A stretch of DNA of 64,000 bases from Variovorax sp. S12S4 (GCF_023195515.1 NZ_JALPKR020000002.1:5247001-5311000), one strand, 5' to 3'; positions 28,724 to 38,803 are shown, counted from the first letter of the stretch. The notes: generated from the letters alone by a model not told the origin. Program-made: numbers and translations.

Positions 28724-29446
28724 ATGAGCGCCTCCGCCCTTCAAGCCATTACCGCCCGCGCTCCTCGAAGCGACGGCGTTGAAGCGCGCCAGCGCCTTCT
28801 CTACGCCGCACTCGCGCTCTTTGCCGCCAACGGCTACGCCAAGACTTCCACACGCGAAATTGCGCGCAACGCCGGTGTCAACATCTCTGCCATCAGCTAC
28901 TACTTCGGCGACAAGGCCGGTTTGTATGCCGCCACCTTCGGCGAGCCGATGGGCGGCAATGCCGGAGACTTCGTGCAGCTTTACGACGCACCCGACATGC
29001 CGATCGAAGAGGCGCTGCGCATCTTCTTCACCCACATGATCGAGCCGCTGAAGCAAGGCGAGATCGTGCGTCAGTGCATCCAGCTGCATCTGCGCGAAAT
29101 GCTCGAGCCCACCAGCCAGTGGGCCGAAGAAATGGAACGCGACATCAAGGCGCCGCACAAGGCCATTGCGGGCATTCTGTGCCGCCGGCTCGGCCTTTCG
29201 CGGCCCGACGACGACGTGCATCGCCTGACCTTCGCCATCACCGGCCTGGCCATGCAGCTCTTCGTGAGCCAGGACCTCGTCGAAGCCATACGCCCCTCTT
29301 TGCTGAACACGCCGCGCAGCGTCGACACCTGGGCCCAGCGCCTCACCAGCTACGCGCTTGCGCTGGTCGAGGCCGAAGCCTTGCGCCGCCAGGCCGCCGC
29401 CAAGCCCGCGGCCGCACAAGTCCGATCCGGGAGAAAGAAGACATGA
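28724..29446 (+). CDS. TetR-family repressor of the RND operon
   Basis: A 240-residue regulator with an N-terminal helix-turn-helix (TREIARNAGVNISAISYYFG at about 47-66) and a C-terminal ligand domain of the CerR type (HKAIAGILCRRLGL, ITGLAMQLFVSQDLVEAI). It is the first gene of a four-gene operon and overlaps the outer-membrane factor by four bases. It probably represses its own operon through the palindrome at 28681-28703. The ligand is unknown, most likely a pump substrate. Confidence 0.92.
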   Translation: MSASALQAITARAPRSDGVEARQRLLYAALALFAANGYAKTSTREIARNAGVNISAISYYFGDKAGLYAATFGEPMGGNAGDFVQLYDAPDMPIEEALRIFFTHMIEPLKQGEIVRQCIQLHLREMLEPTSQWAEEMERDIKAPHKAIAGILCRRLGLSRPDDDVHRLTFAITGLAMQLFVSQDLVEAIRPSLLNTPRSVDTWAQRLTSYALALVEAEALRRQAAAKPAAAQVRSGRKKT

Positions 29447-30942
29447 GAAGACTTCGATTGATTTACACGCTATGCCTGCCGCTCGGCCTCGGGCTCGGGC
29501 TCGGTGGTTGCGGGTTCATGAGGCCGCCCGCCGCGGTGGAAGCGCCGATGCCCGCGCAGTGGCACGCGCCGCTGCCGCACGGCGGCTCGCTCGCGTCGCT
29601 GGCCGACTGGTGGCGCCAGCTCGACGACCCGCTGCTGGTCGAACTCATTGCCGCGGCCGAAGCGGCGAGCCCTAACGTTGCGAGCGCTGCGGCGCGCGTG
29701 GCCGAGGCGCGCTCCACCCGCATTGCGGCCGGTGCGGCGCTGCTGCCCAACCTGGACGGCACGCTGTCGGCCAGCCGCGGCGTCTCGGGCTCTTCGCTCG
29801 GATCGGGCGCTTCAGGCGCCTCGTCCGGCAGCGGCGGCGCCACCGCACTTGCGCCGGTGACCACGCTGCAGGCGGGCCTTCAGTCGCAATGGGAAATCGA
29901 CCTGTTCGGCCGGCTGCGTGCCGACCGAGACGCTGCGCGCAACCGTCAGGAAAGCGCCGATGCCAAGTGGCATGACGCACGCGTTGCAGTAGCGGCCGAA
30001 ACCGCGAACGCCTATTTTGCCGAGCGTGCCTGCCAGCAGCAGTTGCGCGTGTCTGAATCGGACGCCCGCTCGCGCAGCGAAACCGCGCGGCTCACCGACC
30101 TTTCGGCGCGTGCCGGCTTTACCGCGCCGGCCAATGCCGCGCTCGCACGCGCTAGCGCCTCCGACGCCTCGGGCCGCCTGACCCAGCAGCGCGCCCTGTG
30201 CGCAGTGCAGCGCAAGGCGCTGGTGGCGCTCAGCGGCATCGACGAAACGACGCTGGAGCAAAAGCTCGCCGCTTCGCCGGCACAACGCGCCCTGCCGGCG
30301 GTGGGCAGCATTGCCAGCGTGCCGGCACAAGCCATCTCGCAGCGGCCCGATGTCTATTCCGCCGAACTGGGCGTGGCCGCCGCAAGTGCCGACGTGGGTT
30401 CGGCCGAGGCCGCGCGCTATCCGCGCCTGTCGCTCTCGGGTTCCATCGGCCGCATGCAGATACGCACCAGCGGCTTCCGCGAATCGCTCGACACCTGGAC
30501 CGTGGGGCCTGTGTCACTCACCGTACCCCTGTTCGACGGCGGCACGCGCGCCGCCAACGCCGAAGCGGCGAAGGCGCGCTACACCGAAGCCGTCTCGCTC
30601 TACCGGGCCAACGTGCGCCAGGCGGTGCGAGAGGTGGAAGAAGCCCTGGTCAACCTCGACAGCACCAACGCACGCGCCACCGATGCCGACACGGCCGTGC
30701 AGAACTACCAGGCCTCGTTCGACGCCACGCAGGCCCGCTACCAGAGCGGCCTGGCCAGCCTGTTCGAACTCGAGGATTCGCGCCGCACGCTCTTTGCGGC
30801 GCAAACCGCGCGCGTCTCGCAGCAACGCGAACGCACCGAAGCCTGGGTTGCGCTCTACCGCTCGATGGGCGGCGGATGGGCCCGCCCCGAATCGCCCTCT
30901 ATGACCTCCAACCCGACCGCCAAGGTCGCGACGTCGCCATGA
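29443..30942 (+). CDS. Outer-membrane efflux lipoprotein (NodT/OprM family)
   Basis: TolC-like channel of the tripartite pump, 499 residues. A lipoprotein signal ends LGLGGC, followed by WWRQLDDPLLVELIAAA typical of the NodT family. Two outer-membrane factor repeats follow, with SQWEIDLFGRLRADRDAARN in the first and GPVSLTVPLFDGGTRAA in the second, and a C-terminal YQSGLASLFELEDSRRTL. A Ser/Gly-rich stretch (residues about 105-135) lies in the first repeat. It starts with an ATGA overlap with tetR. Confidence 0.95.
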   Translation: MRRLRLIYTLCLPLGLGLGLGGCGFMRPPAAVEAPMPAQWHAPLPHGGSLASLADWWRQLDDPLLVELIAAAEAASPNVASAAARVAEARSTRIAAGAALLPNLDGTLSASRGVSGSSLGSGASGASSGSGGATALAPVTTLQAGLQSQWEIDLFGRLRADRDAARNRQESADAKWHDARVAVAAETANAYFAERACQQQLRVSESDARSRSETARLTDLSARAGFTAPANAALARASASDASGRLTQQRALCAVQRKALVALSGIDETTLEQKLAASPAQRALPAVGSIASVPAQAISQRPDVYSAELGVAAASADVGSAEAARYPRLSLSGSIGRMQIRTSGFRESLDTWTVGPVSLTVPLFDGGTRAANAEAAKARYTEAVSLYRANVRQAVREVEEALVNLDSTNARATDADTAVQNYQASFDATQARYQSGLASLFELEDSRRTLFAAQTARVSQQRERTEAWVALYRSMGGGWARPESPSMTSNPTAKVATSP

Positions 30943-32174
30943 AAAGAATCAAACGCTCTACCCTCGTCATCGCGCTGCTGGCGCTCGTCATCGTGGTTGC
31001 CGCGGCCTTGTGGCTGACGCGCAGCAAGCCGGCGGGCGAGCCCGGCGCCGCGCCCACGGCCGCCAAGGGCAAGGACGGCGCAGCGCCGCCCCGGCCGACC
31101 CTGACGGTGACCGTCGCCAAACCCGAGCCCACCGAGCTGACGCTCACGCTGGCGGCCAACGGCAACGTGGCAGCGTGGCAAGAGGCCAGCGTGGGCTCCG
31201 AATCGAGCGGCCTCAAGCTGGCAGAGGTTCGCGTGAACGTGGGCGATGTGGTGAAGAAGGGCCAGGTGCTGGCCGTGTTCTCGCCGGAAACTGTGCGGGC
31301 CGACATCGCTCAATCGCGCGCCTCGCTCGCCGAAGCCAGGGCCACGGCGGCCGATGCCGCGGGCAACGCGGCGCGCGCCCGCACGCTGCAAGCCACGGGC
31401 GCGCTGAGCCAGCAGCAGATCAACCAGTACCAGACGGCCGAGCAAACTGCCAAGGCACGCGTCGAAGCGGCCGAAGCCGTGCTGGCCGCGCAGGAAGTGC
31501 GCGGCCGCAACACGCAGGTGCTGGCGCCCGACGACGGCGTGATCTCTTCGCGCACCGCGACGGTCGGCAGCGTGGTGGCTGCGGGCACCGAGCTGTTCCG
31601 GCTGATCCGCCAGGGCCGGCTCGAATGGCGTGCCGAGGTGACCTCGGCCGAGCTCAGCCGCATCGCAGTGGGCACCACGGCCTTCGTGGTCAGCGCAAGC
31701 GGCGCGCAGGTGCGCGGCAAGGTGCGCAGCATTGCGCCCACGGTCGATCCGCAAACGCGCGCGGCGCTGGTCTATGTCGACCTGCCGAACGTGCAGCAGA
31801 ACACCGGCATCAAGGCCGGCATGTTTGCGCGCGGCGACTTCGAACTCGGCCGCAGCTCGGCGCCCACCGTGCCGCAGAGCTCCATCGTTCCGCGCGACGG
31901 CTTCAACAACGTGTTCATGCTGCTGCCCGACAACCGCGTGGCGCAGCTCAAGGTGCAGACCGGCCGCCGGGTCGGTGAGCGCGTCGAAATCACCAGTGCG
32001 CTGCCGGAGGGCGCGCAGATCGTGGTGCAGGGCGCGGGCTTCCTGAACGACGGCGACCTGGTGCGCGTTGTGGCGGCACCCGCACCCGCGGCGGCCGGAG
32101 CCCAGCCTGCCGCATCCGCCGCATCGGCGCCCGCGGGCAACCCCGGCGCCAACGAAACAAAGGCACGCCCATGA
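30939..32174 (+). CDS. RND efflux periplasmic adaptor
   Basis: Membrane fusion protein of 411 residues with an N-terminal membrane anchor (LVIALLALVIVVAAALWLT), lipoyl halves around GLKLAEVRVNVGDVVKKGQV and GVISSRTATVGSVVAAGTEL, and an Ala-rich coiled coil between them. The C-terminus is an extended Ala/Pro linker (VRVVAAPAPAAAGAQPAASA region). Unlike the adaptor at 8988-10187 it is anchored by a helix rather than lipid. ATGA overlaps on both sides couple it to the channel and pump genes. Confidence 0.94.
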   Translation: MKRIKRSTLVIALLALVIVVAAALWLTRSKPAGEPGAAPTAAKGKDGAAPPRPTLTVTVAKPEPTELTLTLAANGNVAAWQEASVGSESSGLKLAEVRVNVGDVVKKGQVLAVFSPETVRADIAQSRASLAEARATAADAAGNAARARTLQATGALSQQQINQYQTAEQTAKARVEAAEAVLAAQEVRGRNTQVLAPDDGVISSRTATVGSVVAAGTELFRLIRQGRLEWRAEVTSAELSRIAVGTTAFVVSASGAQVRGKVRSIAPTVDPQTRAALVYVDLPNVQQNTGIKAGMFARGDFELGRSSAPTVPQSSIVPRDGFNNVFMLLPDNRVAQLKVQTGRRVGERVEITSALPEGAQIVVQGAGFLNDGDLVRVVAAPAPAAAGAQPAASAASAPAGNPGANETKARP

Positions 32175-35100
32175 ACGTTTCCGCATGGTCCATCCGCAAC
32201 CCGATTCCGGCGGTGATGCTGTTCGTGCTGCTCACCTTCGGTGGGCTGCTGTCGTTCAACGCGATGAAGGTGCAGAACTTTCCGGACATCGACCTGCCGA
32301 CCGTGACGGTCTCGGCATCGCTGCCCGGCGCCGCGCCTTCGCAGCTGGAAACCGACGTTGCGCGCAAGCTCGAGAACTCCATTGCCACGGTGCAGGGCCT
32401 GAAGCACATCACCACCAAGGTGCAGGACGGCGCCGCGACGCTCATCGTCGAGTTCCGCCTCGAGAAGCCGGTGCAAGAGGCCGTGGATGACGTGCGCTCC
32501 GCGGTGCAGCGCGTGCGCGCCGACCTGCCGGCCGACGTGCGCGACCCGGTCGTCACCAAGCTCGACTTCGCGGCCCAGCCGGTGCTGGCCTTCACCATCG
32601 CCTCGCCACGCATGGACAGCGAGGCGTTGAGCTGGTTCGTCGACAACGACATCACCAAGAAGCTGCTCGCGCTGCCCGGCGTGGGCGCGGTCAACCGCGT
32701 GGGCGGCGTCACGCGCCAGGTGCATGTCGACCTGGACCCGGCCAAGCTGCAGGCGCTGGGCGCCTCGGCGGCCGACATCTCGCGCCAGTTGCGCCAGGTG
32801 CAAACTGAAAGCGCGGGCGGCCGCATCGACCTGGGCGGAAGCGAGCAGCCGGTGCGCACGCTGGCCACCGTGCAGTCGGCCGACCAGCTCGCGGACATGC
32901 AGATCGCCCTTTCCGATGGCCGCCGCATCCGGCTCGACCAGGTGGCGCGCATCAGCGACACCATCGCCGAGCCGCGCGCCGCGGCGCTGCTCAACGGCAA
33001 GCCGGTGGTCGGCTTCGAAGTGGCGCGCAGCCGCGGCGCCAGCGAAGTGGAAGTGGGCCGCGCCATCCAGAAGGCGCTGGCCGACCTGCGCGTGCAGCGC
33101 CCCGACATCGAACTGACCGAAGCCTTCAACTTCGTCGACCCGGTGGAGGAAGAGTACGACGGCTCCCTGCATTTGCTGTACGAGGGCGCCATCCTGGCTG
33201 TGATCGTGGTGTGGCTGTTCCTGCGCGACTGGCGCGCCACTTTCGTCTCGGCCGTGGCACTGCCCATGTCCGTGATTCCGGCCTTCATCGGCATGCATCT
33301 ACTGGGCTTTTCGGTCAACGTGATCTCGCTGCTCGCGCTCTCGCTGGTGGTCGGCATACTGGTGGACGACGCCATCGTGGAGGTGGAAAACATCGTGCGC
33401 CATTTGCGCATGGGCAAGTCGCCGTATGAAGCAGCCATGGAGGCGGCCGACGAAATCGGCCTGGCGGTGATTGCCACCACGTTCACGCTGATTGCGGTGT
33501 TTCTGCCCACGGCCTTCATGAGTGGCGTGGCGGGCAAGTTCTTCAAGCAGTTCGGCTGGACGGCTTCGCTGGCGGTGTTTGCGTCGCTGGTGGTGGCGCG
33601 GGTGCTCACGCCGATGATGGCTGCCTACATCCTGAAGCCGGTGGTCGGCGCCGAGAAAGAGCCGCGCTGGCTCACGGTCTACATGCGCGCGGTGGAGTGG
33701 AGCACGCACCACCGCTTCAAGACGATGGTGTTCGCCACCCTCTTCTTCTTCGGTTCGCTGGCGATGATTCCGCTGCTGAAGACGGGCTTCATTCCGCCGG
33801 ACGACAACTCGCAGACGCAGATCTATCTCTCGCTCGCGCCCGGTTCCACGCTCGCGCAAACCACCGCGGCCGCGGAAGAAACGCGAAACCGCGTGATGAA
33901 GATCAAGCACGTGAGAAGCGTCTACACCACGGTGGCCGGCGGCAGCGCGGGCGGCGACCCGTTCGCCAACTTCGGCACGCCCGAAACGCGCAAGGCCACG
34001 CTCACCATCAAGCTCGACGATCGCGGCGACCGGCCACGCAAACAGGTGATCGAAAACGAGATTCGCGCAGCGCTCGAAACGCTGCCCGGCGTGCGCAGCA
34101 CCGTGGGCCTCGGCGGCTCGGGCGAAAAGTACATTCTTGCGCTCACCGGCGAAGACCCTGCGGCCTTGGCCAGTGCGGCCAGTGCCGTCGAGAAAGACCT
34201 GCGCACGGTGCCCGGCCTTGGCAACATCACCTCCACCGCGAGCCTGATCCGTCCAGAGATTGCCGTGCGCCCCGACTTCGCGCGCGCCGCCGATCTGGGT
34301 GTGACCAGTTCAGCCATTGCCGAGACCTTGCGCGTGGCCACGCTGGGCGACTACGACCAGGCGCTGGCCAAGCTCAACCTCGCGCAACGGCAGGTGCCCA
34401 TCGTGGTGAAGCTCGAAGATTCGGCGCGGAAGAACCTGGATCTGCTCGGCCGTCTTTCGGTGCCGGGTACACGCGGCCCGGTCATGCTGAGCCAGGTGGC
34501 GTCATTGACGATGGAAGGCGGCCCAGCCGTCATCGACCGCTACGACCGTTCGCGGAACGTGAACTTCGAAATCGAGCTCTCGGGCGTGGGCCTGGGCGAT
34601 GCCAAGACGGCGGTGACATCGCTGCCATCGATCCAGAAGCTGCCACCCGGCGTGCGCGTGACCGAGATCGGCGACGCGGAGGTGATGACCGAGCTGTTCG
34701 CGAGCTTCGGCCTCGCGATGCTCACGGGCGTGCTGTGCATCTACATCGTGCTGGTGCTGCTGTTCAAGGACTTCCTGCATCCGGTGACGATTCTTTGCGC
34801 ATTGCCGTTGGCATTGGGCGGGGCGTTCGTCGGTTTGCTGATCGGGCAGAAAGCGCTTTCGATGCCATCGCTGATCGGGTTGATCATGCTGATGGGCATC
34901 GCGACCAAGAACTCGATCCTGCTGGTCGAATACGCCATCGTGGCGCGGCGCGACCATGGCATGAGCCGCTGGGATGCGCTGCGCGACGCCTGCCACAAGC
35001 GTGCACGGCCCATCATCATGACCACACTGGCCATGGGCGCGGGCATGTTGCCGATTGCGGTGGGTCTTGGTACGGCGGACTCAAGCTTCCGCTCGCCGAT

Positions 35101-35281
35101 GGCAATGGCGGTGATCGGGGGGCTGATTACCTCTACCGTGTTGAGTTTGCTGGTGGTGCCGGCTGTGTTCACTTATGTGGACGACATCGAGCACTGGATT
35201 CGGCGAACTGTGCGCAAGCTGCGGGGACAGCCGGCTGATCCGCACATCGACGACGACCTGGTCGAGGCACCACGAACTTGA
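32171..35281 (+). CDS. RND efflux transporter, inner-membrane pump subunit
   Basis: Proton-driven pump of 1036 residues: the first helix is PIPAVMLFVLLTFGGLLSF, then a large periplasmic loop, the helix block with SLVVGILVDDAIVEVENIVR (conserved aspartates in helix 4), a second periplasmic loop, and a last block with LIMLMGIATKNSILLVEYAI. The adjacent tetR, channel and adaptor genes make a full tripartite system. By sequence style it is closer to MdtB/MexF-like multidrug pumps than to metal pumps. Substrate not determined. Confidence 0.95.
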   Translation: MNVSAWSIRNPIPAVMLFVLLTFGGLLSFNAMKVQNFPDIDLPTVTVSASLPGAAPSQLETDVARKLENSIATVQGLKHITTKVQDGAATLIVEFRLEKPVQEAVDDVRSAVQRVRADLPADVRDPVVTKLDFAAQPVLAFTIASPRMDSEALSWFVDNDITKKLLALPGVGAVNRVGGVTRQVHVDLDPAKLQALGASAADISRQLRQVQTESAGGRIDLGGSEQPVRTLATVQSADQLADMQIALSDGRRIRLDQVARISDTIAEPRAAALLNGKPVVGFEVARSRGASEVEVGRAIQKALADLRVQRPDIELTEAFNFVDPVEEEYDGSLHLLYEGAILAVIVVWLFLRDWRATFVSAVALPMSVIPAFIGMHLLGFSVNVISLLALSLVVGILVDDAIVEVENIVRHLRMGKSPYEAAMEAADEIGLAVIATTFTLIAVFLPTAFMSGVAGKFFKQFGWTASLAVFASLVVARVLTPMMAAYILKPVVGAEKEPRWLTVYMRAVEWSTHHRFKTMVFATLFFFGSLAMIPLLKTGFIPPDDNSQTQIYLSLAPGSTLAQTTAAAEETRNRVMKIKHVRSVYTTVAGGSAGGDPFANFGTPETRKATLTIKLDDRGDRPRKQVIENEIRAALETLPGVRSTVGLGGSGEKYILALTGEDPAALASAASAVEKDLRTVPGLGNITSTASLIRPEIAVRPDFARAADLGVTSSAIAETLRVATLGDYDQALAKLNLAQRQVPIVVKLEDSARKNLDLLGRLSVPGTRGPVMLSQVASLTMEGGPAVIDRYDRSRNVNFEIELSGVGLGDAKTAVTSLPSIQKLPPGVRVTEIGDAEVMTELFASFGLAMLTGVLCIYIVLVLLFKDFLHPVTILCALPLALGGAFVGLLIGQKALSMPSLIGLIMLMGIATKNSILLVEYAIVARRDHGMSRWDALRDACHKRARPIIMTTLAMGAGMLPIAVGLGTADSSFRSPMAMAVIGGLITSTVLSLLVVPAVFTYVDDIEHWIRRTVRKLRGQPADPHIDDDLVEAPRT

Positions 35282-35406
35282 ATGTGCTGCGCCCTCTCCT
35301 GCTGACTGCGGGGAGGGCGTTGGTTTTTACGCCGTTGTTTGCGGGGTTTTGTTTGGGGCGCCGCTGTTTTGGGCGCCGCTGTTCACGGCGTGTGCAAAGG
35401 CCACCG

Positions 35407-35616
35407 GGTACTCCCCTCCGCGAATGTCCCCGGGGCTGCGCCCCTCCTCCTTTATTTCGCTGCGTGGAGCACCCGATGCCCTGTGCACCGGGGCACGCTC
35501 GTGGTGTACCGCTGATCAACCACTGCTCTTTGCAACGCGCCCGTCGATGGGGTGCCTTGCGCAGCGAAATAAAGGAGGAGGCCGCAGGCCGGGGGACATT
35601 CGCGGAGAAAGGTACC
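35407..35616. repeat. Long imperfect inverted repeat in the RND-tctA gap
   Basis: The 404-base gap between the pump gene and tctA has no credible gene. It holds two arms of about 60-75 bases (35407-35481 and about 35540-35616) that are near reverse complements, sharing CCGCGAATGTCCCC, CTCCTCCTTTATTTCGCTGCG and flanking GGTAC. A loop of about 60 bases separates them. A small direct duplication GGGCGCCGCTGTT lies just before at 35356-35383. It looks like a MITE-type or palindromic repeat. Confidence 0.75.
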
Positions 35617-35685
35617 CCGTCGGCGGGTGCGCCGCCCTGAACAGCGCTCAGCCAAGACGAAAGCGCCCGTAACGTCCAGCAGAAA

Positions 35686-37203
35686 TTATTGAGCCGCCAG
35701 CCGCGCCAGCTTCCGATCGCTCATCCGCTTGGCAACGCGCGGCAACACCAGCACCGCCACGATGATGACCACCAGCGTGATCGACATCGGCCGCTGGAAG
35801 AACACCGAAGCGCTGCCTTCGCCGATCGACATGGCATTGCGCAGCTGAGCTTCCGCAAGCGGCCCGAGGATCATGCCCACCACGACCGGAGCGGTCGGGA
35901 AGTCGAAGCGGCGCATAACCACGCCGAGCAGGCCGATGCCGTAGAGCAGGAACAGGTCGAACGCGCTCTGGCGCATGCCGTAGGCACCGACCGTTGCGAA
36001 GATCAGGATGCCCGCGTAGAGCTGCGGCTTGGGAATCTTCAGCAGCTTGACCCACAAACCGACCATCGGCAGGTTCAGCACCAGCAGCATCACGTTGCCG
36101 ATGTAGAGCGAGGCGATCAGTGCCCACACCAATGCGGCGGAGGTAGTAAACAGCTGCGGGCCAGGCTGGATGCCGTAGTTCTGGAATGCGCCGAGCAAGA
36201 TGGCCGTGGTGTTCGACGTCGGAATGCCCAGCGTGAGCAGCGGAATCAACGCGGCGGTCACCGTGGCGTTGTTGGCGGCTTCGGGGCCGGCCACGCCTTC
36301 GATGGCGCCCTTGGTGCCGAACTCGGCCTTCGCGTCCGCGTCCTTCGCCAGCTTCTTTTCCGTCGCATAGCTCAGGAAGGTCGGGATCTCGGTGCCGCCG
36401 GCCGGAATGCAGCCGAACGGGGTGCCGATGGCGGTGCCGCGCAGCCAGGCGGGAATCGATCGCTTCCAGTCGCGCGCCGTCATGTGAACACGGGTCAGCT
36501 TGTTTTGGCCCTCGACCACTTTGCCCTCGTAGAGCACGGCATACAGCACCTCGGCCACCGCGAACAGGCCCACTGCCACCAGCACGATCTCGATGCCGTC
36601 GAGCAGCTCAGGAACGCCGCCGGTGTAGCGGCCCTGGCCCGAGATCTGGTCCAGGCCGATGCAACCCGCTGCAAGGCCGACGAACAGCGCCGTCATGCCG
36701 CGCAGCGTGCTCTTGCCGAGCACTGCGCTCACGGTGGTGAAGGCCAGCAGCATCAGCAGGAAATACTCGGGCGGCCCGAGCTTGACCGCGAACTCGGCGA
36801 CGAACGGCGCAAACAAAGTGACGATGACGGTGGCGATGGTGCCGGCCACGAAGGAGCCGATGGCGGCGGTGGCAAGCGCAGCGCCCGCGCGCCCGCTCTT
36901 GGCCATCTTGTTGCCCTCCATCGCCGTGACCATGCTGGCCGTTTCACCGGGCGTGTTGAGCAGGATCGACGTGGTCGAGCCGCCGTACATGGCGCCGTAG
37001 TAGATGCCCGAGAAGAAGATCATCGAGGCCGTGATGTCGACCTTGCCGGTAATGGGCAGCAGCATGGCCACCGCGACGGCCGGGCCGATGCCCGGCAGCA
37101 CGCCGACGGCCGTGCCCAATGCACAGCCCACCAGGCACCAGAGCAAATTGACGGGAGTGATCGCGGCGGCGAAACCCGCCATGAGTGCGTTGAAGATTTC
37201 CAT
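35686..37203 (-). CDS. tctA: Tripartite tricarboxylate transporter, large membrane subunit TctA
   Basis: Large permease of a binding-protein-dependent secondary carrier for citrate-like carboxylates, 505 residues with about 11-12 helices. The TctA signatures [39 protein letters not shown] and [20 protein letters not shown] are clear. It is the last gene of the tctCBA transcript, one base after tctB. Confidence 0.96.
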   Translation of the reverse strand: MEIFNALMAGFAAAITPVNLLWCLVGCALGTAVGVLPGIGPAVAVAMLLPITGKVDITASMIFFSGIYYGAMYGGSTTSILLNTPGETASMVTAMEGNKMAKSGRAGAALATAAIGSFVAGTIATVIVTLFAPFVAEFAVKLGPPEYFLLMLLAFTTVSAVLGKSTLRGMTALFVGLAAGCIGLDQISGQGRYTGGVPELLDGIEIVLVAVGLFAVAEVLYAVLYEGKVVEGQNKLTRVHMTARDWKRSIPAWLRGTAIGTPFGCIPAGGTEIPTFLSYATEKKLAKDADAKAEFGTKGAIEGVAGPEAANNATVTAALIPLLTLGIPTSNTTAILLGAFQNYGIQPGPQLFTTSAALVWALIASLYIGNVMLLVLNLPMVGLWVKLLKIPKPQLYAGILIFATVGAYGMRQSAFDLFLLYGIGLLGVVMRRFDFPTAPVVVGMILGPLAEAQLRNAMSIGEGSASVFFQRPMSITLVVIIVAVLVLPRVAKRMSDRKLARLAAQ

Positions 37204-37204
37204 G

Positions 37205-37741
37205 TCAGAGCCACCCGGTTGTTGTCAGGCCCGGCAGGTTGATGGCCAGGAACTTGGTGAACATCCAGAACACGGGAGCCGAGATGAGCGCGCCCGTCAG
37301 CAGATCGATGGCCCAGGTGCGCGGCGCGCTGGCCGAAGGTTGCCCGCTCGCGCGGCGCAGGCCCTGCACGGCGAGCAGGTAGCACAGCATGCAACTCAGG
37401 ATGAAGCCGAGCGTGGTGATCAGCGCCGCGTTGAGCAGCAGGCCGGCCGACACCCAGATGAAGCCCGGCCAGTAGGCATGCTCTGCGCCCGAGGGGGCGT
37501 CGAGTTCACGAAAGCCGCCGGTGCGTGCTTCCCAGAGAATCCAGGCGCCGCACAGGGTGAGCACGCCCGACACCAGCCAAGGCAGAAAGTTGGGGCCGAC
37601 GCCGCCGTAGCCGGCTTCTGAAGAAATGCCAATGGCGCCGAAACCCAGCGCCAGGCCGGTCAGCAGCACGCCCGCGCCGACCAGGGTTTGCGGCCACGTG
37701 ACCGCGGGTTGCGGCGAGACCGAGGATTCTGGAGTTGTCAT
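37205..37741 (-). CDS. tctB: Tripartite tricarboxylate transporter, small membrane subunit TctB
   Basis: Small membrane subunit of 178 residues with four predicted helices (LVGAGVLLTGLALGFGAIGI, WLVSGVLTLCGAWILW, FIWVSAGLLLNAALITTLGF, IDLLTGALISAPVFWMF). ATG 37741 is preceded by GGGAGA. It forms the carrier with TctA, while TctC delivers the ligand in the periplasm. Confidence 0.93.
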   Translation of the reverse strand: MTTPESSVSPQPAVTWPQTLVGAGVLLTGLALGFGAIGISSEAGYGGVGPNFLPWLVSGVLTLCGAWILWEARTGGFRELDAPSGAEHAYWPGFIWVSAGLLLNAALITTLGFILSCMLCYLLAVQGLRRASGQPSASAPRTWAIDLLTGALISAPVFWMFTKFLAINLPGLTTTGWL

Positions 37742-37810
37742 TTTTCTCCCACAGTCAGGGAAAGGAATGGGGCCCATTGAAGGGCCCCACTATCGAAAGA
37801 GCCCCCAATC

Positions 37811-37840
37811 TCCGAAGTACGCGAAGACTTGGGGCGAGCG
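37811..37840. repeat. Short element shared with the gap after the liv binding-protein gene
   Basis: CGAAGTACGCGAAGACTTGG followed by GGCGAG matches 25611-25640 at 24 of 30 positions. Both copies end just a few bases beyond the stop codon of a solute-binding protein gene on the minus strand, so it may be a repeated 3'-end processing or termination element. Confidence 0.5.
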
Positions 37841-37843
37841 AAA

Positions 37844-38803
37844 TCAGATCATTCCGGACTTGGCCATGATGGCGCGCAGGCTGGCAAAGTCGTCGTCAAC
37901 GAACTTGGCGAAAGCCTCGCCCGACAGCACGGCCGGCGTCCAGTCGTTCTTCTTGAGCGACTCGGCCCACGACGGGCTCTTGAGAGCAGCCAGCACCATG
38001 TCGGTCAGCGCCTTGCGCTGTTCGGCGGTAATGCCAGGGGCGCCATACACGCCGCGCCAGTTGCCGATTTCAACGTCGATGCCCTGCTCCTTCAGCGTGG
38101 GCACGTTGATGCCCGGCAGGCGCTGGGCGGACGTGACGGCAATGGCCTTCATCTTGCCGGCGGCAATGTACTCGGCGAATTCGCTGTAGCCGCTGCCGCC
38201 CACGGTGACGTTGCCGCCCAGGATGGCGGCGGTGGCTTCACCGCCTCCGCGGAAGGCCACGTAGTTGATCTTGGACGGATCGGCGCCGACCTTCTGCGCG
38301 ATCATGGCCGCGGCAATGTGCTCGGTGGAGCCGCGCGAACCGCCGCCCCACTTCACGCTGCCCGGGTCTTTCTTGAGCTGCTCGACCACGTCCTTCATGG
38401 TCTTGAAGGGCGAGTTGGCCGGCAGCACGAACACGTTGTATTCGGTGGTGGTGCGCACCAGCGGCGTGGCCTGCGACAGGTTGACCGGCGGCTTGCCGGT
38501 AATGATGCCGCCCAGCATGACGGAGCCCATCACCATGAGCGCGTTCGGGTCTCCCTTGGAGCCGTTCACGAACTGGGCCAGGCCCAGTGCGCCCGCGGCG
38601 CCGCCCTTGTTGTCATAGGTGACCGTATCGGCCAGCTTGGCGTCGGTCAGTGCCTTGCCCAGCGCGCGGCCCGTGGTGTCCCAGCCACCGCCCGGGTTGG
38701 CTGGAATCATCATCTTGACGTTGGCAGCGGCGCGCGCCGACAACGGCAGGGCTCCGGCGGCGGCCAGCGCGGCCAATGACTTCAAAAAGGTGTCGCGACG
38801 CAT
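37844..38803 (-). CDS. tctC: Tripartite tricarboxylate transporter binding protein TctC
   Basis: Periplasmic Bug/TctC-type receptor, 319 residues, with signal MRRDTFLKSLAALAAAGALP ending near SARA-A. It has the family segments IPANPGGGWDTTGRALGKAL, YDNKGGAAGALGLAQFVNGS and RGVYGAPGITAEQRKALTDM. ATG 38803 has AGGAG upstream. It is first in the tctCBA operon and divergent from tctD, as in other tct loci. Confidence 0.95.
   Translation of the reverse strand: MRRDTFLKSLAALAAAGALPLSARAAANVKMMIPANPGGGWDTTGRALGKALTDAKLADTVTYDNKGGAAGALGLAQFVNGSKGDPNALMVMGSVMLGGIITGKPPVNLSQATPLVRTTTEYNVFVLPANSPFKTMKDVVEQLKKDPGSVKWGGGSRGSTEHIAAAMIAQKVGADPSKINYVAFRGGGEATAAILGGNVTVGGSGYSEFAEYIAAGKMKAIAVTSAQRLPGINVPTLKEQGIDVEIGNWRGVYGAPGITAEQRKALTDMVLAALKSPSWAESLKKNDWTPAVLSGEAFAKFVDDDFASLRAIMAKSGMI

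Noticed and set aside
28724..35281. TetR at 28724 as repressor of the first RND operon (5836-10187)
   Set aside because: The palindromes before the two operons differ (ACTnACC type versus AATCAA type) and the genes are about 18 kb apart, so there is no sequence support.
35356..35383. Tandem GGGCGCCGCTGTT as a repeat array
   Set aside because: Only two copies. This is more likely a local duplication than a functional array.
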